From: CALEAR01 sp035301485
GTDB lineage: Bacteria > Pseudomonadota > Gammaproteobacteria > Pseudomonadales > Alcanivoracaceae
Direction: 5' to 3'
Assembly: GCA_035301485.1 (NCBI GenBank)
Contig: DATGUF010000049.1
Span: forward strand, 1 to 53,693
Length of the DNA stretch: 53,693 nucleotides
Part shown: in pieces, positions 15,203-23,706 of the stretch
Position numbering within the stretch: position 1 is the stretch's first letter
How the letters are laid out: every line of letters begins with the position of its first letter
Notes under the pieces: model-generated
Told to the model about the DNA's origin: nothing
Databases searched by the model: none
Seen by the model: only the letters and a program-made list of their open reading frames with translations
Translations under genes and position numbers: made by a program

Positions 15203-17182
15203 ATGATAAAACAAAAAACAAGCTGGCTCAGTTTACTTCTTTGCGCTTGTCTCGTCTTTGCGAGCCCCTCATCCATAGCTAATGATGATAAGGCATGGAC
15301 GGTAAATATACGTAACGCAGAAATTCAGGCCTTTATCGACAAAGTTGCGGACATGACGGGTAAAAACTTCGTCTTAGATCCGCGTGTTAGAGCGCGTGAT
15401 GTCACGGTGATTTCTCGTGAAGCGCTCACTGCTGACGAAGTGTATGAGTTGTTTCTTTCTGTGCTTCAGGTGCATGGTTACGCTGCGATCGATTTAGGTG
15501 ATGTGGTTAAAGTAGTACCGAATACCACAGCAAAACAAAGCAGCCTGCCCACACAAGCAAGCGGTGGCAAGGATGGCGATGAACTAGTGACACGTGTAAT
15601 TGCTGTGGAAAACTCTCCTGTGTCTGAGCTCGTGCCTGTATTGCGTCCATTGGTGCCTCAGTATGGGCATCTTGCTGCTGTGGCTAGCGCCAACGCGTTA
15701 ATTATCAGTGATCATGCGAACAATATTCGTCGTATTGAAACGGTTATTGCCCACTTAGACGGTTCAGAGGCGCGTGAAATTCAAGTGATATCATTGCGGC
15801 ACGCCTGGTCTAGCAATGTGCTTAAGTTGCTTGAAGCCATGATCCCCGACGAGGGAGGTAAGAGCTCTGCACTGAGTGAGCGTTTAAGCATAGTGGCAGA
15901 CGAACGCACTAATCGCTTAATTGTTCGTGGCGATGCAAAGACACGTAATAAAGCAGTGCGCCTTATACGCGAGTTAGATGTGCCGCATTCAGAAACATCG
16001 GGTTCCGTTCAAGTAATTCGCTTAGACCACTCTGATGCGGAAAAAATGGCAGAGTTACTTAACGGTTTTATTGACGGTGGCAAACGTAGCGGCAAAAGCG
16101 ATGACTCCGGTATAAAAACCTCTTTGTCTATTCAGGCAGACCCTTCCATGAATGCCTTGGTAGTGCGAGCTGACCCTACGGAAATGTCTGAAATTAAAAG
16201 CATTATTAATCAGCTTGATCTTCGACGAGCGCAGATTCTTATTGAAGCTGCCATAGTAGAAGTAGGGGGCGATAAGGGTCTTGATCTGGGGTTCCAGTGG
16301 GCTGCAGGAAGTGCAGATTCAGGCTATGGAGGAACAAACTTTACCAACGTAGGCCTCAGCACGGGTGACATTGTTAGTAGTGTATTGGGTAATGTGCCAC
16401 CACAAATTGGTAGTGGAGCCGTGGTGGGCGGTGGTGAGCTAGACCGTAAAGGTAACTTACGCTGGGGCGGTTTTTTACAAGCTCTTTCTTCCACGAGCAA
16501 TGTAAACCTATTATCCACGCCAAGTATTTTAACGCTCGATAACCAAGAAGCTTCTATAGTGGTGGGGCAAAATGTGCCGTTTGTAACGGGCCAGCATACG
16601 AACAGTAGCTCTGGTGGTGGAACTAACCCCTTTCAAACTATTCAACGTGAAGATGTGGGGATTACTTTGACGGTGACACCGAGTGTTTCCGGCGACAGAA
16701 CCGTTCGGTTAGTGCTAGAGCAAGAGGCTTCTGCGGTACAGTCTGGCTCCTCTGCAGCGGTAGACCTCATTACGAGCAAGAGATCTATTAACACCACGGT
16801 GCTTGCCGATGATGGCGAAACCATTGTACTCGGTGGGTTGATTCAAGACGACGTGCGTGAAGTGGTGCAAAAGGTACCTGTGTTAGGAAGTATTCCTGGC
16901 TTAGGCGTACTGTTCCGTTCTAAAAATAACATTAAAGAAAAGCGTAATCTTATCGTCTTTATCCGCCCTACAATCTTGGCGGATAACACTCGGTTAGCAG
17001 CGTTAACAGAGCAGCGTTATCTAGGTATAACGGCGATGCAGTTTAGCTTGGATAACAAGGGGAACCTAAGGCGCGTAGCGACACACCCTTTGCCATTAGA
17101 GGCGGATGGGCTGTTTGATGGAAGAGTGGCGCCTAGTGCTGAATTACAGCAGCGTATAGAGGAAGCAAGGCTGCAAGAGTAG
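15203..17182 (+). CDS. gspD: Type II secretion system secretin (GspD)
   Basis: GspD forms the outer-membrane pore of the type II secreton. The 659 residues start with a signal peptide (LLLCACLVFASPSSIA, cleaved near 26). An N0 domain follows (WTVNIRNAEIQAFIDKVADM, about 32-51), then N1-N3 repeats (e.g. LVTRVIAVENSPVSELVPVL) and the secretin core (about 345-600). The core contains VNLLSTPSILTLDNQEASIV and the end motif VPVLGSIPGLGVLFRSK. No gspE-M genes follow: a strong terminator closes the unit. Confidence 0.96.
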   Translation: MIKQKTSWLSLLLCACLVFASPSSIANDDKAWTVNIRNAEIQAFIDKVADMTGKNFVLDPRVRARDVTVISREALTADEVYELFLSVLQVHGYAAIDLGDVVKVVPNTTAKQSSLPTQASGGKDGDELVTRVIAVENSPVSELVPVLRPLVPQYGHLAAVASANALIISDHANNIRRIETVIAHLDGSEAREIQVISLRHAWSSNVLKLLEAMIPDEGGKSSALSERLSIVADERTNRLIVRGDAKTRNKAVRLIRELDVPHSETSGSVQVIRLDHSDAEKMAELLNGFIDGGKRSGKSDDSGIKTSLSIQADPSMNALVVRADPTEMSEIKSIINQLDLRRAQILIEAAIVEVGGDKGLDLGFQWAAGSADSGYGGTNFTNVGLSTGDIVSSVLGNVPPQIGSGAVVGGGELDRKGNLRWGGFLQALSSTSNVNLLSTPSILTLDNQEASIVVGQNVPFVTGQHTNSSSGGGTNPFQTIQREDVGITLTVTPSVSGDRTVRLVLEQEASAVQSGSSAAVDLITSKRSINTTVLADDGETIVLGGLIQDDVREVVQKVPVLGSIPGLGVLFRSKNNIKEKRNLIVFIRPTILADNTRLAALTEQRYLGITAMQFSLDNKGNLRRVATHPLPLEADGLFDGRVAPSAELQQRIEEARLQE

Positions 17183-17206
17183 TTTTGTATTGGGTAGAAG
17201 GGCATT

Positions 17207-17241
17207 AAAAAGCCGAGCTAGTAAAATTAGCTCGGCTTTTT
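17207..17241. terminator. Bidirectional terminator, gspD/acyl-CoA reductase
   Basis: A 14-bp perfect stem (17207-17220 with 17228-17241) has a 7-base loop, an A-run on the left and a T-run on the right. It serves the converging gspD and reductase genes. Confidence 0.95.
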
Positions 17242-17261
17242 GTTGTGTTGTAGCTGCAATC

Positions 17262-19277
17262 CTACCAGTGAATACCCTTGAATAGGCGCGAGAAGACGCG
17301 CTGCTCACGGATCACTTTGCTATCTTCTTTGGTGCCATCCTTGCCTAGGGCGGCGGCGGAATCAGAGAAGATTTTGTAACCGCTGTTCATCACTGTTTCA
17401 GTGATTTTAGGGGTAAGGAAGTGCATCACGGAACCCATGATACCTAGCTGCGTCGCTACACGCTTAGGCTTGCGCACAATGGCATCACAAATCATATCAG
17501 CCGCTTGTGAAGGGCTAATAGTAGGTACGTGGTTGTAGATTTTAGTAGGTGCAATCATCGGTGTGCGCACCAAGGGCATATTAATGGTGGTGAAGCTAAT
17601 GCCTTCGTGTGCGAGTTCGGAAGCTGCACAGCGGCTAAAAGCATCTAAGGCTGCTTTGGAGGCAACGTAAGCAGAGAAGCGCGGCGCGTTAGTAAGTACC
17701 CCAATGGAGGAGATGTTAATAATATGGCCCGCTTTTTGCTGTGTCATGCTCGGTAGCACTTCCATGATGAGCCTCAATGCACCGAAGTAGTTTAATTGCA
17801 TGGTGCGCTCGAAATCGTGGAAACGATCTAGTGAGTGAATGACAGAGCGTCTAATTGAACGTCCTGCGTTATTCACCAATACATCTACACGGCCGTAGTC
17901 AGCCAGAACCTCTTTGACCAAGCGCTGGCATTCTTCCATGTCTGAAACATCGCACTGGTAAGCCTTTGCTGTGCCGCCGAGTTTACTGATCTCGTCGAGA
18001 GTTTCGCTCAATTTGGAAGGTGTACGTGCCACTACCAATACGGTTGCGCCCGCTCGTGCTAGCTTTAAAGCAGTTGCCTTACCAATACCTGAGGTGGCAC
18101 CGGTAATCATAATAATTTTGCCTTTCACCGACTCTTCAAGCGTGATAGACGGCTTTTGCGCTAACTCTCGCTCATCGCGTTCTGTGTCTAAATGGTTTTC
18201 CCAGTAATCCCACAATTGTTGCGCGTAGCTTTCAAGGTCTGGCACTTCAAGGCCGCTGCCTTCTAGAGCGGCGAGAGTATCATCGTTGGCATAGCGGGTG
18301 GGGTAAGATAAAAACTGCAATGCCGATTCAGGAATATCTAAATTTTCTAACACTTGGTTAAAGATAAACCTAGAGGGTGGCATCTTGCTCACGCCTTGCT
18401 TAATAAAGCGGGGAACGCGGCTTACAACGCTGTTGTCTACACGCACAGCTAATTTAGGCGCATCAGCAACACCGGCAAAGATATTAACAATCTCGCCTAG
18501 GCTGTAGTGTCTGGAGGAGGTGAGATGGAAGCATTCGCCATCCTTATCGGGCAGGTGGGCGAGATACACCATGGCATCAGCAACGTAATCCACGGGCACA
18601 ATATTGAACGTACCACCTTCTAAGCCTAAAAGGGGAATCCATGCTGGCAGAATGTCGTGCAGGCGTTGTATTAGCTTGAATAAGTAGTAGGGGCCATCGA
18701 TTTTGCTAATTTCACCCGTTGTGGAATCACCCACCACCATAGCTGGGCGGTAAATGCGGTAAGGAATGTTGCATTCCTCACGGACAATGCGCTCAGACTC
18801 ATGCTTGGTTTGTAGGTAAGGATTGCTGAGGGGGCCAGCTTCCTTGAACATTTTCTCGGTGAAGGTGCCTTCGTACAAGCCGCCGGCTGCAATAGAGCTA
18901 ACATGGTGGAAGCATTTTGCCTTTAGCTTCTCGGCGAGCGCTACGGCTTCACGCGTACCACGAATGTTAGTGTCGATTTGGCGCTCTTCATCTTGGTTTA
19001 AATCATAAATGGCGCCGAGGTGCATGAAGTGATCAATTTGAGTTTTTAAGTCGTCTTTATCTTGCTTGCTAATACCTAATAGTTTTTTATTAAGGTCGCC
19101 ATGAATAGCAACAAGCCGATCAGCGGAAACGTTTAAGCGCTTGCGAATGGCTTCCAGTTTATATTCAGAACCTTCGCGCACCAATGCGAATACACGGGTG
19201 TTTTCATCGCGGCGCAAAAGACGCGCCACCACAAAACGGCCGATAAACCCAGTGCCGCCAGTTACGAAATAATTCAT
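17262..19277 (-). CDS. Two-domain fatty acyl-CoA reductase (alcohol-forming, Marinobacter type)
   Basis: The likely reaction is NADPH-dependent reduction of fatty acyl-CoA or aldehyde to fatty alcohol, the first step of wax-ester synthesis. The 671 residues form two short-chain dehydrogenase modules. The N-terminal extended SDR (about 1-370) has the Rossmann motif TGGTGFIGR (6-14) and catalytic Y154xxxK158. The C-terminal classical SDR (about 386-600) has TGATSGIG (392-399), NNAG (469-472), S523/S524 and Y537xxxK541. Order and length match, from memory, the characterised ~660-residue Marinobacter reductase, including RSIRRS and RFHDFERTMQLNYFG. AAGAGGAT precedes the ATG. The exact substrate is inference. 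Confidence 0.88.
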   Translation of the reverse strand: MNYFVTGGTGFIGRFVVARLLRRDENTRVFALVREGSEYKLEAIRKRLNVSADRLVAIHGDLNKKLLGISKQDKDDLKTQIDHFMHLGAIYDLNQDEERQIDTNIRGTREAVALAEKLKAKCFHHVSSIAAGGLYEGTFTEKMFKEAGPLSNPYLQTKHESERIVREECNIPYRIYRPAMVVGDSTTGEISKIDGPYYLFKLIQRLHDILPAWIPLLGLEGGTFNIVPVDYVADAMVYLAHLPDKDGECFHLTSSRHYSLGEIVNIFAGVADAPKLAVRVDNSVVSRVPRFIKQGVSKMPPSRFIFNQVLENLDIPESALQFLSYPTRYANDDTLAALEGSGLEVPDLESYAQQLWDYWENHLDTERDERELAQKPSITLEESVKGKIIMITGATSGIGKATALKLARAGATVLVVARTPSKLSETLDEISKLGGTAKAYQCDVSDMEECQRLVKEVLADYGRVDVLVNNAGRSIRRSVIHSLDRFHDFERTMQLNYFGALRLIMEVLPSMTQQKAGHIINISSIGVLTNAPRFSAYVASKAALDAFSRCAASELAHEGISFTTINMPLVRTPMIAPTKIYNHVPTISPSQAADMICDAIVRKPKRVATQLGIMGSVMHFLTPKITETVMNSGYKIFSDSAAALGKDGTKEDSKVIREQRVFSRLFKGIHW

Positions 19278-19518
19278 AGATATCCTCTTCTTGTTATCTA
19301 TATGTTTATTGGCTTATTTAAGAGGGAGGTGCTGCAAGTGTTAGTTGAGGCATAATCCCTTGCTCAAAATAGTGTGATTATTATTCACTTCTAGGTATAC
19401 CATAGCCGATCATGAGCGTTTGAATCTAGCGCTATGAAGGACTTAATAGTCAATATTGTCCGCAGTTTTTGTCTTCCTGTGTTATGGTGCGCATCATTTA
19501 TCGCAGGTAGAGAACAAC
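19278..19518. promoter_or_regulatory. Divergent intergenic region of the reductase and ABM genes
   Basis: These 241 bases separate the - strand acyl-CoA reductase from the + strand small ABM protein and must hold both promoters. A long frame through the right part (TTG start at 19456) is not favoured as coding. No clear operator was recognised. Confidence 0.4.
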
Positions 19519-19881
19519 ATGGTGATTGTAAAGCAGACGCTTTCGGTGAGCATAAAACATCTCGAAGAAGTAGTAGAGCTGGCGCAGGATGTGGCTCAGG
19601 ATGCAATGACAGATGAAGGCTGCCTATCTTTTGAGGTGTACATTCAGGTAGAAAAGCCAGGAAACTTGGTGTTGTTGCAGAACTGGCAAAACGAAGCTAG
19701 GGCCATGAATTACTTAGGCTCAGAAGGGGCCATTGAATTTATGCAGGCCTTGGAAGGCTTGTTAACCACCAGTGTTAAGAATGTTTGTTATCGAGTTGCC
19801 GGCTTAGGTGAGCTAGCTTTTGAAGTGGTTAATGAAGAACAAGAAGCGTTGTTGCTAGGCGACGAAGTGGTGGTGCATTAA
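19519..19881 (+). CDS. Small ABM-fold (antibiotic biosynthesis monooxygenase-like) protein
   Basis: This 120-residue protein resembles the YgiN/ABM ferredoxin-like barrel family, small cofactor-independent oxygenases or stress proteins. It has a first strand MVIVKQTLSVSIKHLEEVV, a helix, DEGCLSFEVYIQVEKPGNLV (the family's 'EEGCLRYEV' region, about 33-52) and LLQNWQNEARAMNYL. The frame extends upstream to a TTG at 19456, but the ATG at 19519 has AGGTAGAG ahead and begins at the domain start. Substrate unknown. It is divergent from the fatty acyl-CoA reductase and converges on a phasin gene. Confidence 0.65.
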   Translation: MVIVKQTLSVSIKHLEEVVELAQDVAQDAMTDEGCLSFEVYIQVEKPGNLVLLQNWQNEARAMNYLGSEGAIEFMQALEGLLTTSVKNVCYRVAGLGELAFEVVNEEQEALLLGDEVVVH

Positions 19882-19909
19882 AAAAGCCACAGGCGTTAAC
19901 CTGTGGCTT
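19882..19909 (-). terminator. Terminator of the phasin gene
   Basis: AAGCCACAGG (19884-19893) pairs with CCTGTGGCTT (19900-19909). Read on the - strand the stem is followed by a run of T, so it mainly ends the phasin transcript. On the + strand the tail (CAG) is poor. Confidence 0.8.
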
Positions 19910-19938
19910 CAGAATCAGCAAATTCTAGATGCTAGTGA

Positions 19939-20388
19939 TTAAGCGCTACGCTTTTCACCTGCAGTGATAAGCTCTTCTAGTAGCTTTTCACCTTCTTGCT
20001 TAACAATGAGGCTAGCGCCAATGGCAGCTAAAACGAACTCGTTAGTTTCGCTAGCGGCTTCGCCTTTCTCAGCGCGGCCAGCTTCTACGCAGCGCTCATA
20101 AACTTCTTGACGCTTGCCAGGAAGAGTTTCCTGTAGGCCTTTTAGTGCAGCGACTGCACCACGGCTTGCTAGAACTGGCTTAGCCTTGCCTTCAGCTTTC
20201 TCGCCTAACTCTTCTGCGCCTGCAGCAGCGTATTCGCTGTAAAGAGTTTGCGCAGTTTCTTCAGCTTTGCTGTATGCGCCAACGCCTACGTAGTATACTT
20301 TGCGGCCCGCGTCTTTTGCGCGTGCAACGAGTTTGTTAGCTTTGTTTTCGATTTCTTGCTGTACTTCTTTGGCTGTGTTCTCAGACAT
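19939..20388 (-). CDS. Phasin-family (polyhydroxyalkanoate granule-associated) protein
   Basis: Phasins are amphipathic proteins coating intracellular polyester or lipid granules. The 149 residues are Ala/Glu/Lys-rich and helical. RKVYYVGVGAYSKAEETAQT (about 29-48) resembles the 'IWLAGLGAYAKAQEEG' region of the PhaI/PhaF-type phasins. There is no signal peptide or membrane segment. Ribosome-binding site AAGGAG lies ahead of the ATG. No PHA synthase is visible nearby, and the nearby wax-type reductase leaves open whether the granule is PHA or neutral lipid. Confidence 0.7.
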   Translation of the reverse strand: MSENTAKEVQQEIENKANKLVARAKDAGRKVYYVGVGAYSKAEETAQTLYSEYAAAGAEELGEKAEGKAKPVLASRGAVAALKGLQETLPGKRQEVYERCVEAGRAEKGEAASETNEFVLAAIGASLIVKQEGEKLLEELITAGEKRSA

Positions 20389-20659
20389 ATTGTTGCTCCT
20401 TGAGATGGGTGTTTAATACAAATAAGCAGGGGTTGTGTTTCTGATGTGTGCAGAGTAAGGCTTTTATGCGAACAGCGCTAAAATAGTGTTAGACAATAAA
20501 ACACCGATAGCTCTGATGGTGAAATTTAACATTTGAAACCATGTGTGGCAGCACAGCGATAACAATATAGATGGTTTGTTTGCCGTATAAAGAGCGAGCC
20601 GTAAAGAAGTTAGCAACACTAAAAACAGTGGGTAACCACGATATATGAGGGAGAGCGTT

Positions 20660-21076
20660 ATGGCAGATCTGCATCATCAATTAGCAGCGGATACTGGCGC
20701 CATTGGTGAAACGCAAAACGTATGGCTGCGTTGGATGAACGACCAACGGTATCCTTGGGTGATAGTAGTGCCTAAGGTGGAAGGAGTTGAAGAGTGGTAC
20801 CAGTTGAGCGTAGAGCAGCAGCAAGGATTATTAGAAGTCGTTAACCGCTGTGCCAAGCATTTACAAACGCTAACAGGTGCTGAAAAAATTAATATTGGTG
20901 CTTTAGGAAATAAAGTGCCGCAATTGCATGTGCATGTTATCGCTCGTTTTAGCGATGATGCCGCATGGCCGGGGCCCGTGTGGGGTAAGGGGGAGGCTGA
21001 GCCGCTTGCGGAGGGTGAGCAGCCTAGTTGGGTGTCTCCGCTGCGCGATAGGCTCAGCCATCATGGTGAGGTGTAG
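20660..21076 (+). CDS. HIT family protein
   Basis: HIT-fold proteins are nucleotidyl hydrolases or transferases. The 138-residue product has the motif QLHVHVIARF (89-98), equivalent to HxHxH with the first His replaced by Gln but retaining the nucleophilic His90 and His92. WPGPVWGKGEAEP follows, typical of this proteobacterial subgroup. An in-frame ATG at 20645 exists, but GAGGGAGAG lies between it and the ATG at 20660, favouring the latter. Substrate unknown. It converges on yajG. Confidence 0.85.
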   Translation: MADLHHQLAADTGAIGETQNVWLRWMNDQRYPWVIVVPKVEGVEEWYQLSVEQQQGLLEVVNRCAKHLQTLTGAEKINIGALGNKVPQLHVHVIARFSDDAAWPGPVWGKGEAEPLAEGEQPSWVSPLRDRLSHHGEV

Positions 21077-21115
21077 GTGAGAGTGGAAGAGGCGGCTGGT
21101 TACGTGTTGCAGCCG

Positions 21116-21718
21116 CTAGTTCACCACACCGTCGCGTAGAATAAGGAGCAGTTTTTCATCGCTCAGTATGCGCGTTAAAGTGCGGTTTAACTCACCTGTA
21201 ATAAACTCTTCGTTCTTCTTCATGCTTGGGGTGCTCACCGTGTTGTGTAAGGTTTGGCTCTTATACGCATTGGTATAGAGGTGAGTGTCACCCTTATATA
21301 TTTCTGCTCTCACTGTGGCATCAACAGTAACTCTGTTTACCACGGCACCCTCGGCTGGCGTATAGCGCAACTCTTCTAGAATGATATTGAGGTGATGGTC
21401 TGTATCACCTGGGTTCATGGCGTTAAAGCCTTGCTGGTGCAAACCGTGCGTTACTGCTGTGTAGATAGCTTTAGGTAGATCGTTGCCTAATGTGAGCACG
21501 CTTGTTTCAGGATAGGTGCCGCCCCGCGTACCAAAATGATCTTCAGGGCGGTCATCTTTTACCAACACGGTAACCGATTGGTTCATGCCCAAAGATTGAT
21601 AGGGGAGCTCGGGCTTTGGCTCAACCACCACTGCTTGTGGGCTCAGTGCGCAGGCGCTGAGGAAAAGCAGTGACGTAGCCATAAGAGTAAAAGGCTTCAG
21701 GAAATGTTTAAGTGTCAT
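21116..21718 (-). CDS. YajG-family lipoprotein
   Basis: This outer-envelope lipoprotein has no settled function. The 200 residues start with a lipoprotein signal whose lipobox LSAC ends at Cys23. The soluble domain resembles the YajG family, with VTVLVKDDRPEDHFGTRGG (about 49-67) and the end NRTLTRILSDEKLLLILRDG. Its ATG overlaps the ispB stop by one base (TAATG), so the two are probably translationally coupled. Confidence 0.78.
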   Translation of the reverse strand: MTLKHFLKPFTLMATSLLFLSACALSPQAVVVEPKPELPYQSLGMNQSVTVLVKDDRPEDHFGTRGGTYPETSVLTLGNDLPKAIYTAVTHGLHQQGFNAMNPGDTDHHLNIILEELRYTPAEGAVVNRVTVDATVRAEIYKGDTHLYTNAYKSQTLHNTVSTPSMKKNEEFITGELNRTLTRILSDEKLLLILRDGVVN

Positions 21719-22698
21719 TAGTTGTCTCTCTTGCTTGCTTGAGTGGCTAAGTTAATTAACGCCTTTTTATAGTCGGAAGTGGGCAGCGAGGCAATAGCTT
21801 CAATGGCTAGTTGGGTGTGTTCTTGCGCTTTCTGTTCCGTATATTCTAAGCCGCCCACTGCTTGCACGATGGCCACGACTTCATCAAGTTTGCTGATATC
21901 ACTGTTGCGAATAGCGTTGCGAATGAGCTCTGCTTGTTCATTGGTGCCTTCGCGCATGGCGTAAATGAGAGGGAGGGTAGGTTTCCCTTCAGCTAAGTCG
22001 TCGCCTACGTTTTTGCCGAGTTTGTCGGCACTGCCTGTGTAATCTAGCACATCGTCAATTAACTGGAAGGCGATGCCTAAGTGGCGCCCGTAAGCACCCA
22101 AGGTGGCACGGATATGTTCCACTTCAGCGCTGTCCTTGGCCATTAACACGGCGCCTGTTTCAGCGGCAGATTCAAACATTTTTGCGGTTTTGTGATGGAT
22201 AACACGCATGTATTGCTCTTCGCTGGTGCTAGGATCACGGGCGTTTAGCAGCTGCAGTACTTCACCTTCGGAGATGACGTTTGTGCTTGCCGATAAAATA
22301 TCTAACACATGGAAGTTGCGAATGGCCACGAGTAATTCAAAGGCGCGAGAAATAAGGAAATCGCCCACTAGTACACTCGCAGAGTTGCCCCAAACAGCAT
22401 TGGCGGTGGGGCGGCCGCGGCGTAAATCAGATTCATCCACCACATCGTCGTGCAAAAGAGTTGCTGTATGCAAAAACTCAATAATGGCGGCAATGTCAAC
22501 GTGTTGCTGGCCTTGGTAGCCGTATGCGCGTGCGCAGAGCAGCCCTACTAAGGGGCGCAGGCGTTTGCCGCCACCACTTATAATGTGTTCGCCGATTTCA
22601 CGAATTAGCGGAACGTTAGTATCTAAATGATGGGTGATATATTCGTTAACGGCGTTGAAATCGTCTGCGACGACAGCGGTAATTGCTTTGTAATCCAT
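21718..22698 (-). CDS. ispB: Polyprenyl (octaprenyl-type) diphosphate synthase
   Basis: IspB makes the long polyprenyl diphosphate side chain of ubiquinone from FPP and IPP. The 326 residues carry the first Asp-rich motif in TLLHDDVVDESDLRRGRPTA (about 75-94), GGGKRLRPLVGLLCARAYGY before it, and the second Asp-rich motif QLIDDVLDYTGSADKLGKNV (about 207-226). Chain length cannot be read exactly from sequence. It is divergent from rplU-rpmA, as in E. coli and Pseudomonas. Confidence 0.96.
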   Translation of the reverse strand: MDYKAITAVVADDFNAVNEYITHHLDTNVPLIREIGEHIISGGGKRLRPLVGLLCARAYGYQGQQHVDIAAIIEFLHTATLLHDDVVDESDLRRGRPTANAVWGNSASVLVGDFLISRAFELLVAIRNFHVLDILSASTNVISEGEVLQLLNARDPSTSEEQYMRVIHHKTAKMFESAAETGAVLMAKDSAEVEHIRATLGAYGRHLGIAFQLIDDVLDYTGSADKLGKNVGDDLAEGKPTLPLIYAMREGTNEQAELIRNAIRNSDISKLDEVVAIVQAVGGLEYTEQKAQEHTQLAIEAIASLPTSDYKKALINLATQASKRDN

Positions 22699-22862
22699 GC
22701 GATGTTGACCCGACTTAAAATATTAAGAATTCATAATAGGTAAGAATACACTCAAAAAAAGAGCTTGCAGCTACTATCTGTGCATTATTCGCTAGTGGCA
22801 GTGGAGTGTAGTAGATATGAGTGGAGTCGCCAAACATAAAGCGTTTAAAAGTGTATAGTGTC

Positions 22863-22891
22863 TTGTTGTGCGAAGCATGATGTCGTATACT
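22863..22891 (+). promoter_or_regulatory. Candidate promoter of rplU-rpmA
   Basis: TTGTTG (22863-22868) and TATACT (22886-22891) are spaced by 17 bases and followed by a GC-rich discriminator (TGCGCC) typical of growth-rate-controlled promoters. The leader then has a small hairpin TGGGC/GCCCA near 22904. This is a visual call in the 292-base ispB-rplU gap. Confidence 0.6.
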
Positions 22892-22990
22892 TGCGCCCCT
22901 TATTGGGCAAAGCCCATCCCTATTGTGTCAACGTGGCCTGAAAGTGTTCATTGAACCGCCACCAAGACGTAAATATTTGAGAGAATAAAT

Positions 22991-23302
22991 ATGTACGCAG
23001 TCATCAAGACCGGTGGCAAGCAATATCGCGTAGAAGAAGGTGATGTTCTACGTATTGAAAAAATCGAAGCTGGTGTGGGCGAAACGCTCAACTTTGATGA
23101 AGTATTGCTAGTAGCCAACGGCGAAAACGTAAACATTGGTCAGCCTCTAGTTGAGGGTGCTAAAGTGACCGCTGAAGTGGTAGCACAAGGCCGTCACAAA
23201 AAGATTCGCGTGGTTAAGTTACGTCGTCGTAAGCACTCCCGTAAGCAGCAGGGCCACCGCCAGTGGTTTACTGAAGTGAAAATTACTGGGATTGCCGGTT
23301 AA
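22991..23302 (+). CDS. rplU: 50S ribosomal protein L21 (bL21)
   Basis: This 23S-binding 50S protein has 103 residues, beginning MYAVIKTGGKQYRVEEGDVL and containing the family end motif RRRKHSRKQQGHRQWFTEVK. Ribosome-binding site GAGAGAA precedes it. It forms an operon with rpmA, 32 bases downstream, and is divergent from ispB as in other Gammaproteobacteria. Confidence 0.98.
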   Translation: MYAVIKTGGKQYRVEEGDVLRIEKIEAGVGETLNFDEVLLVANGENVNIGQPLVEGAKVTAEVVAQGRHKKIRVVKLRRRKHSRKQQGHRQWFTEVKITGIAG

Positions 23303-23334
23303 TTTAACGCAGGCACAACGAGAGGATAGTAAAG

Positions 23335-23595
23335 ATGGCAACGAAAAAAGCGGGTGGTAGTACCCGAAATGGTCGCGATTCGGAAAGTAAACGCTTAGGC
23401 GTCAAGCGATTCGGTGGCCAGTTAGTTAAAGCAGGTGAAATCATTGTTCGCCAACGTGGTACAAGGTTCCACGCAGGTGTAAACACTGGTTTGGGCCGTG
23501 ATCACACTATTTTTGCAACAGCTGAAGGCCGCGTTAAGTTTGAAGTTAAAGGCCCGCAAAATCGTAAGTACGTTACGATCGAGCCTGTAGCTTAA
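23335..23595 (+). CDS. rpmA: 50S ribosomal protein L27 (bL27)
   Basis: L27's N-terminal tail reaches the peptidyl-transferase centre. The 86 residues begin MATKKAGGSTRNGRDSESK and include RLGVKRFGG and the family's RQRGTRFHAGVNTGLGRDHT. Its uncleaved Proteobacteria-type N-terminus is normal. A terminator follows, before obg. Confidence 0.98.
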   Translation: MATKKAGGSTRNGRDSESKRLGVKRFGGQLVKAGEIIVRQRGTRFHAGVNTGLGRDHTIFATAEGRVKFEVKGPQNRKYVTIEPVA

Positions 23596-23617
23596 AACAC
23601 AGTTAGTGTGTGTAAAG

Positions 23618-23649
23618 AGCCCCGCCGGTGAACGGTCGGGGCTTTTTTT
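23618..23649 (+). terminator. Terminator after rpmA
   Basis: AGCCCCG (23618-23624) pairs with CGGGGCT (23637-23643), with an inner CCG/CGG and one bulged T, followed by seven T. This separates rplU-rpmA from obg-proB, although read-through is possible. Confidence 0.9.
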
Positions 23650-23706
23650 GTTTATGCTGTTATTTATTGGTTAAGATCGCACTGAGAGGGCCTAGGGCAC
23701 ATAACG

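Noticed and set aside
19456..19518. Upstream TTG start of the ABM gene
   Set aside because: The added residues are hydrophobic but unlike the family start, the ribosome-binding site is poor, and the ATG at 19519 fits the domain boundary.
21092..21116. GCGGCTG/CAGCCGC hairpin as a terminator between the HIT gene and yajG
   Set aside because: A 7-bp stem with an 11-base loop and no T-run on either strand; kept only as a possible weak pause.
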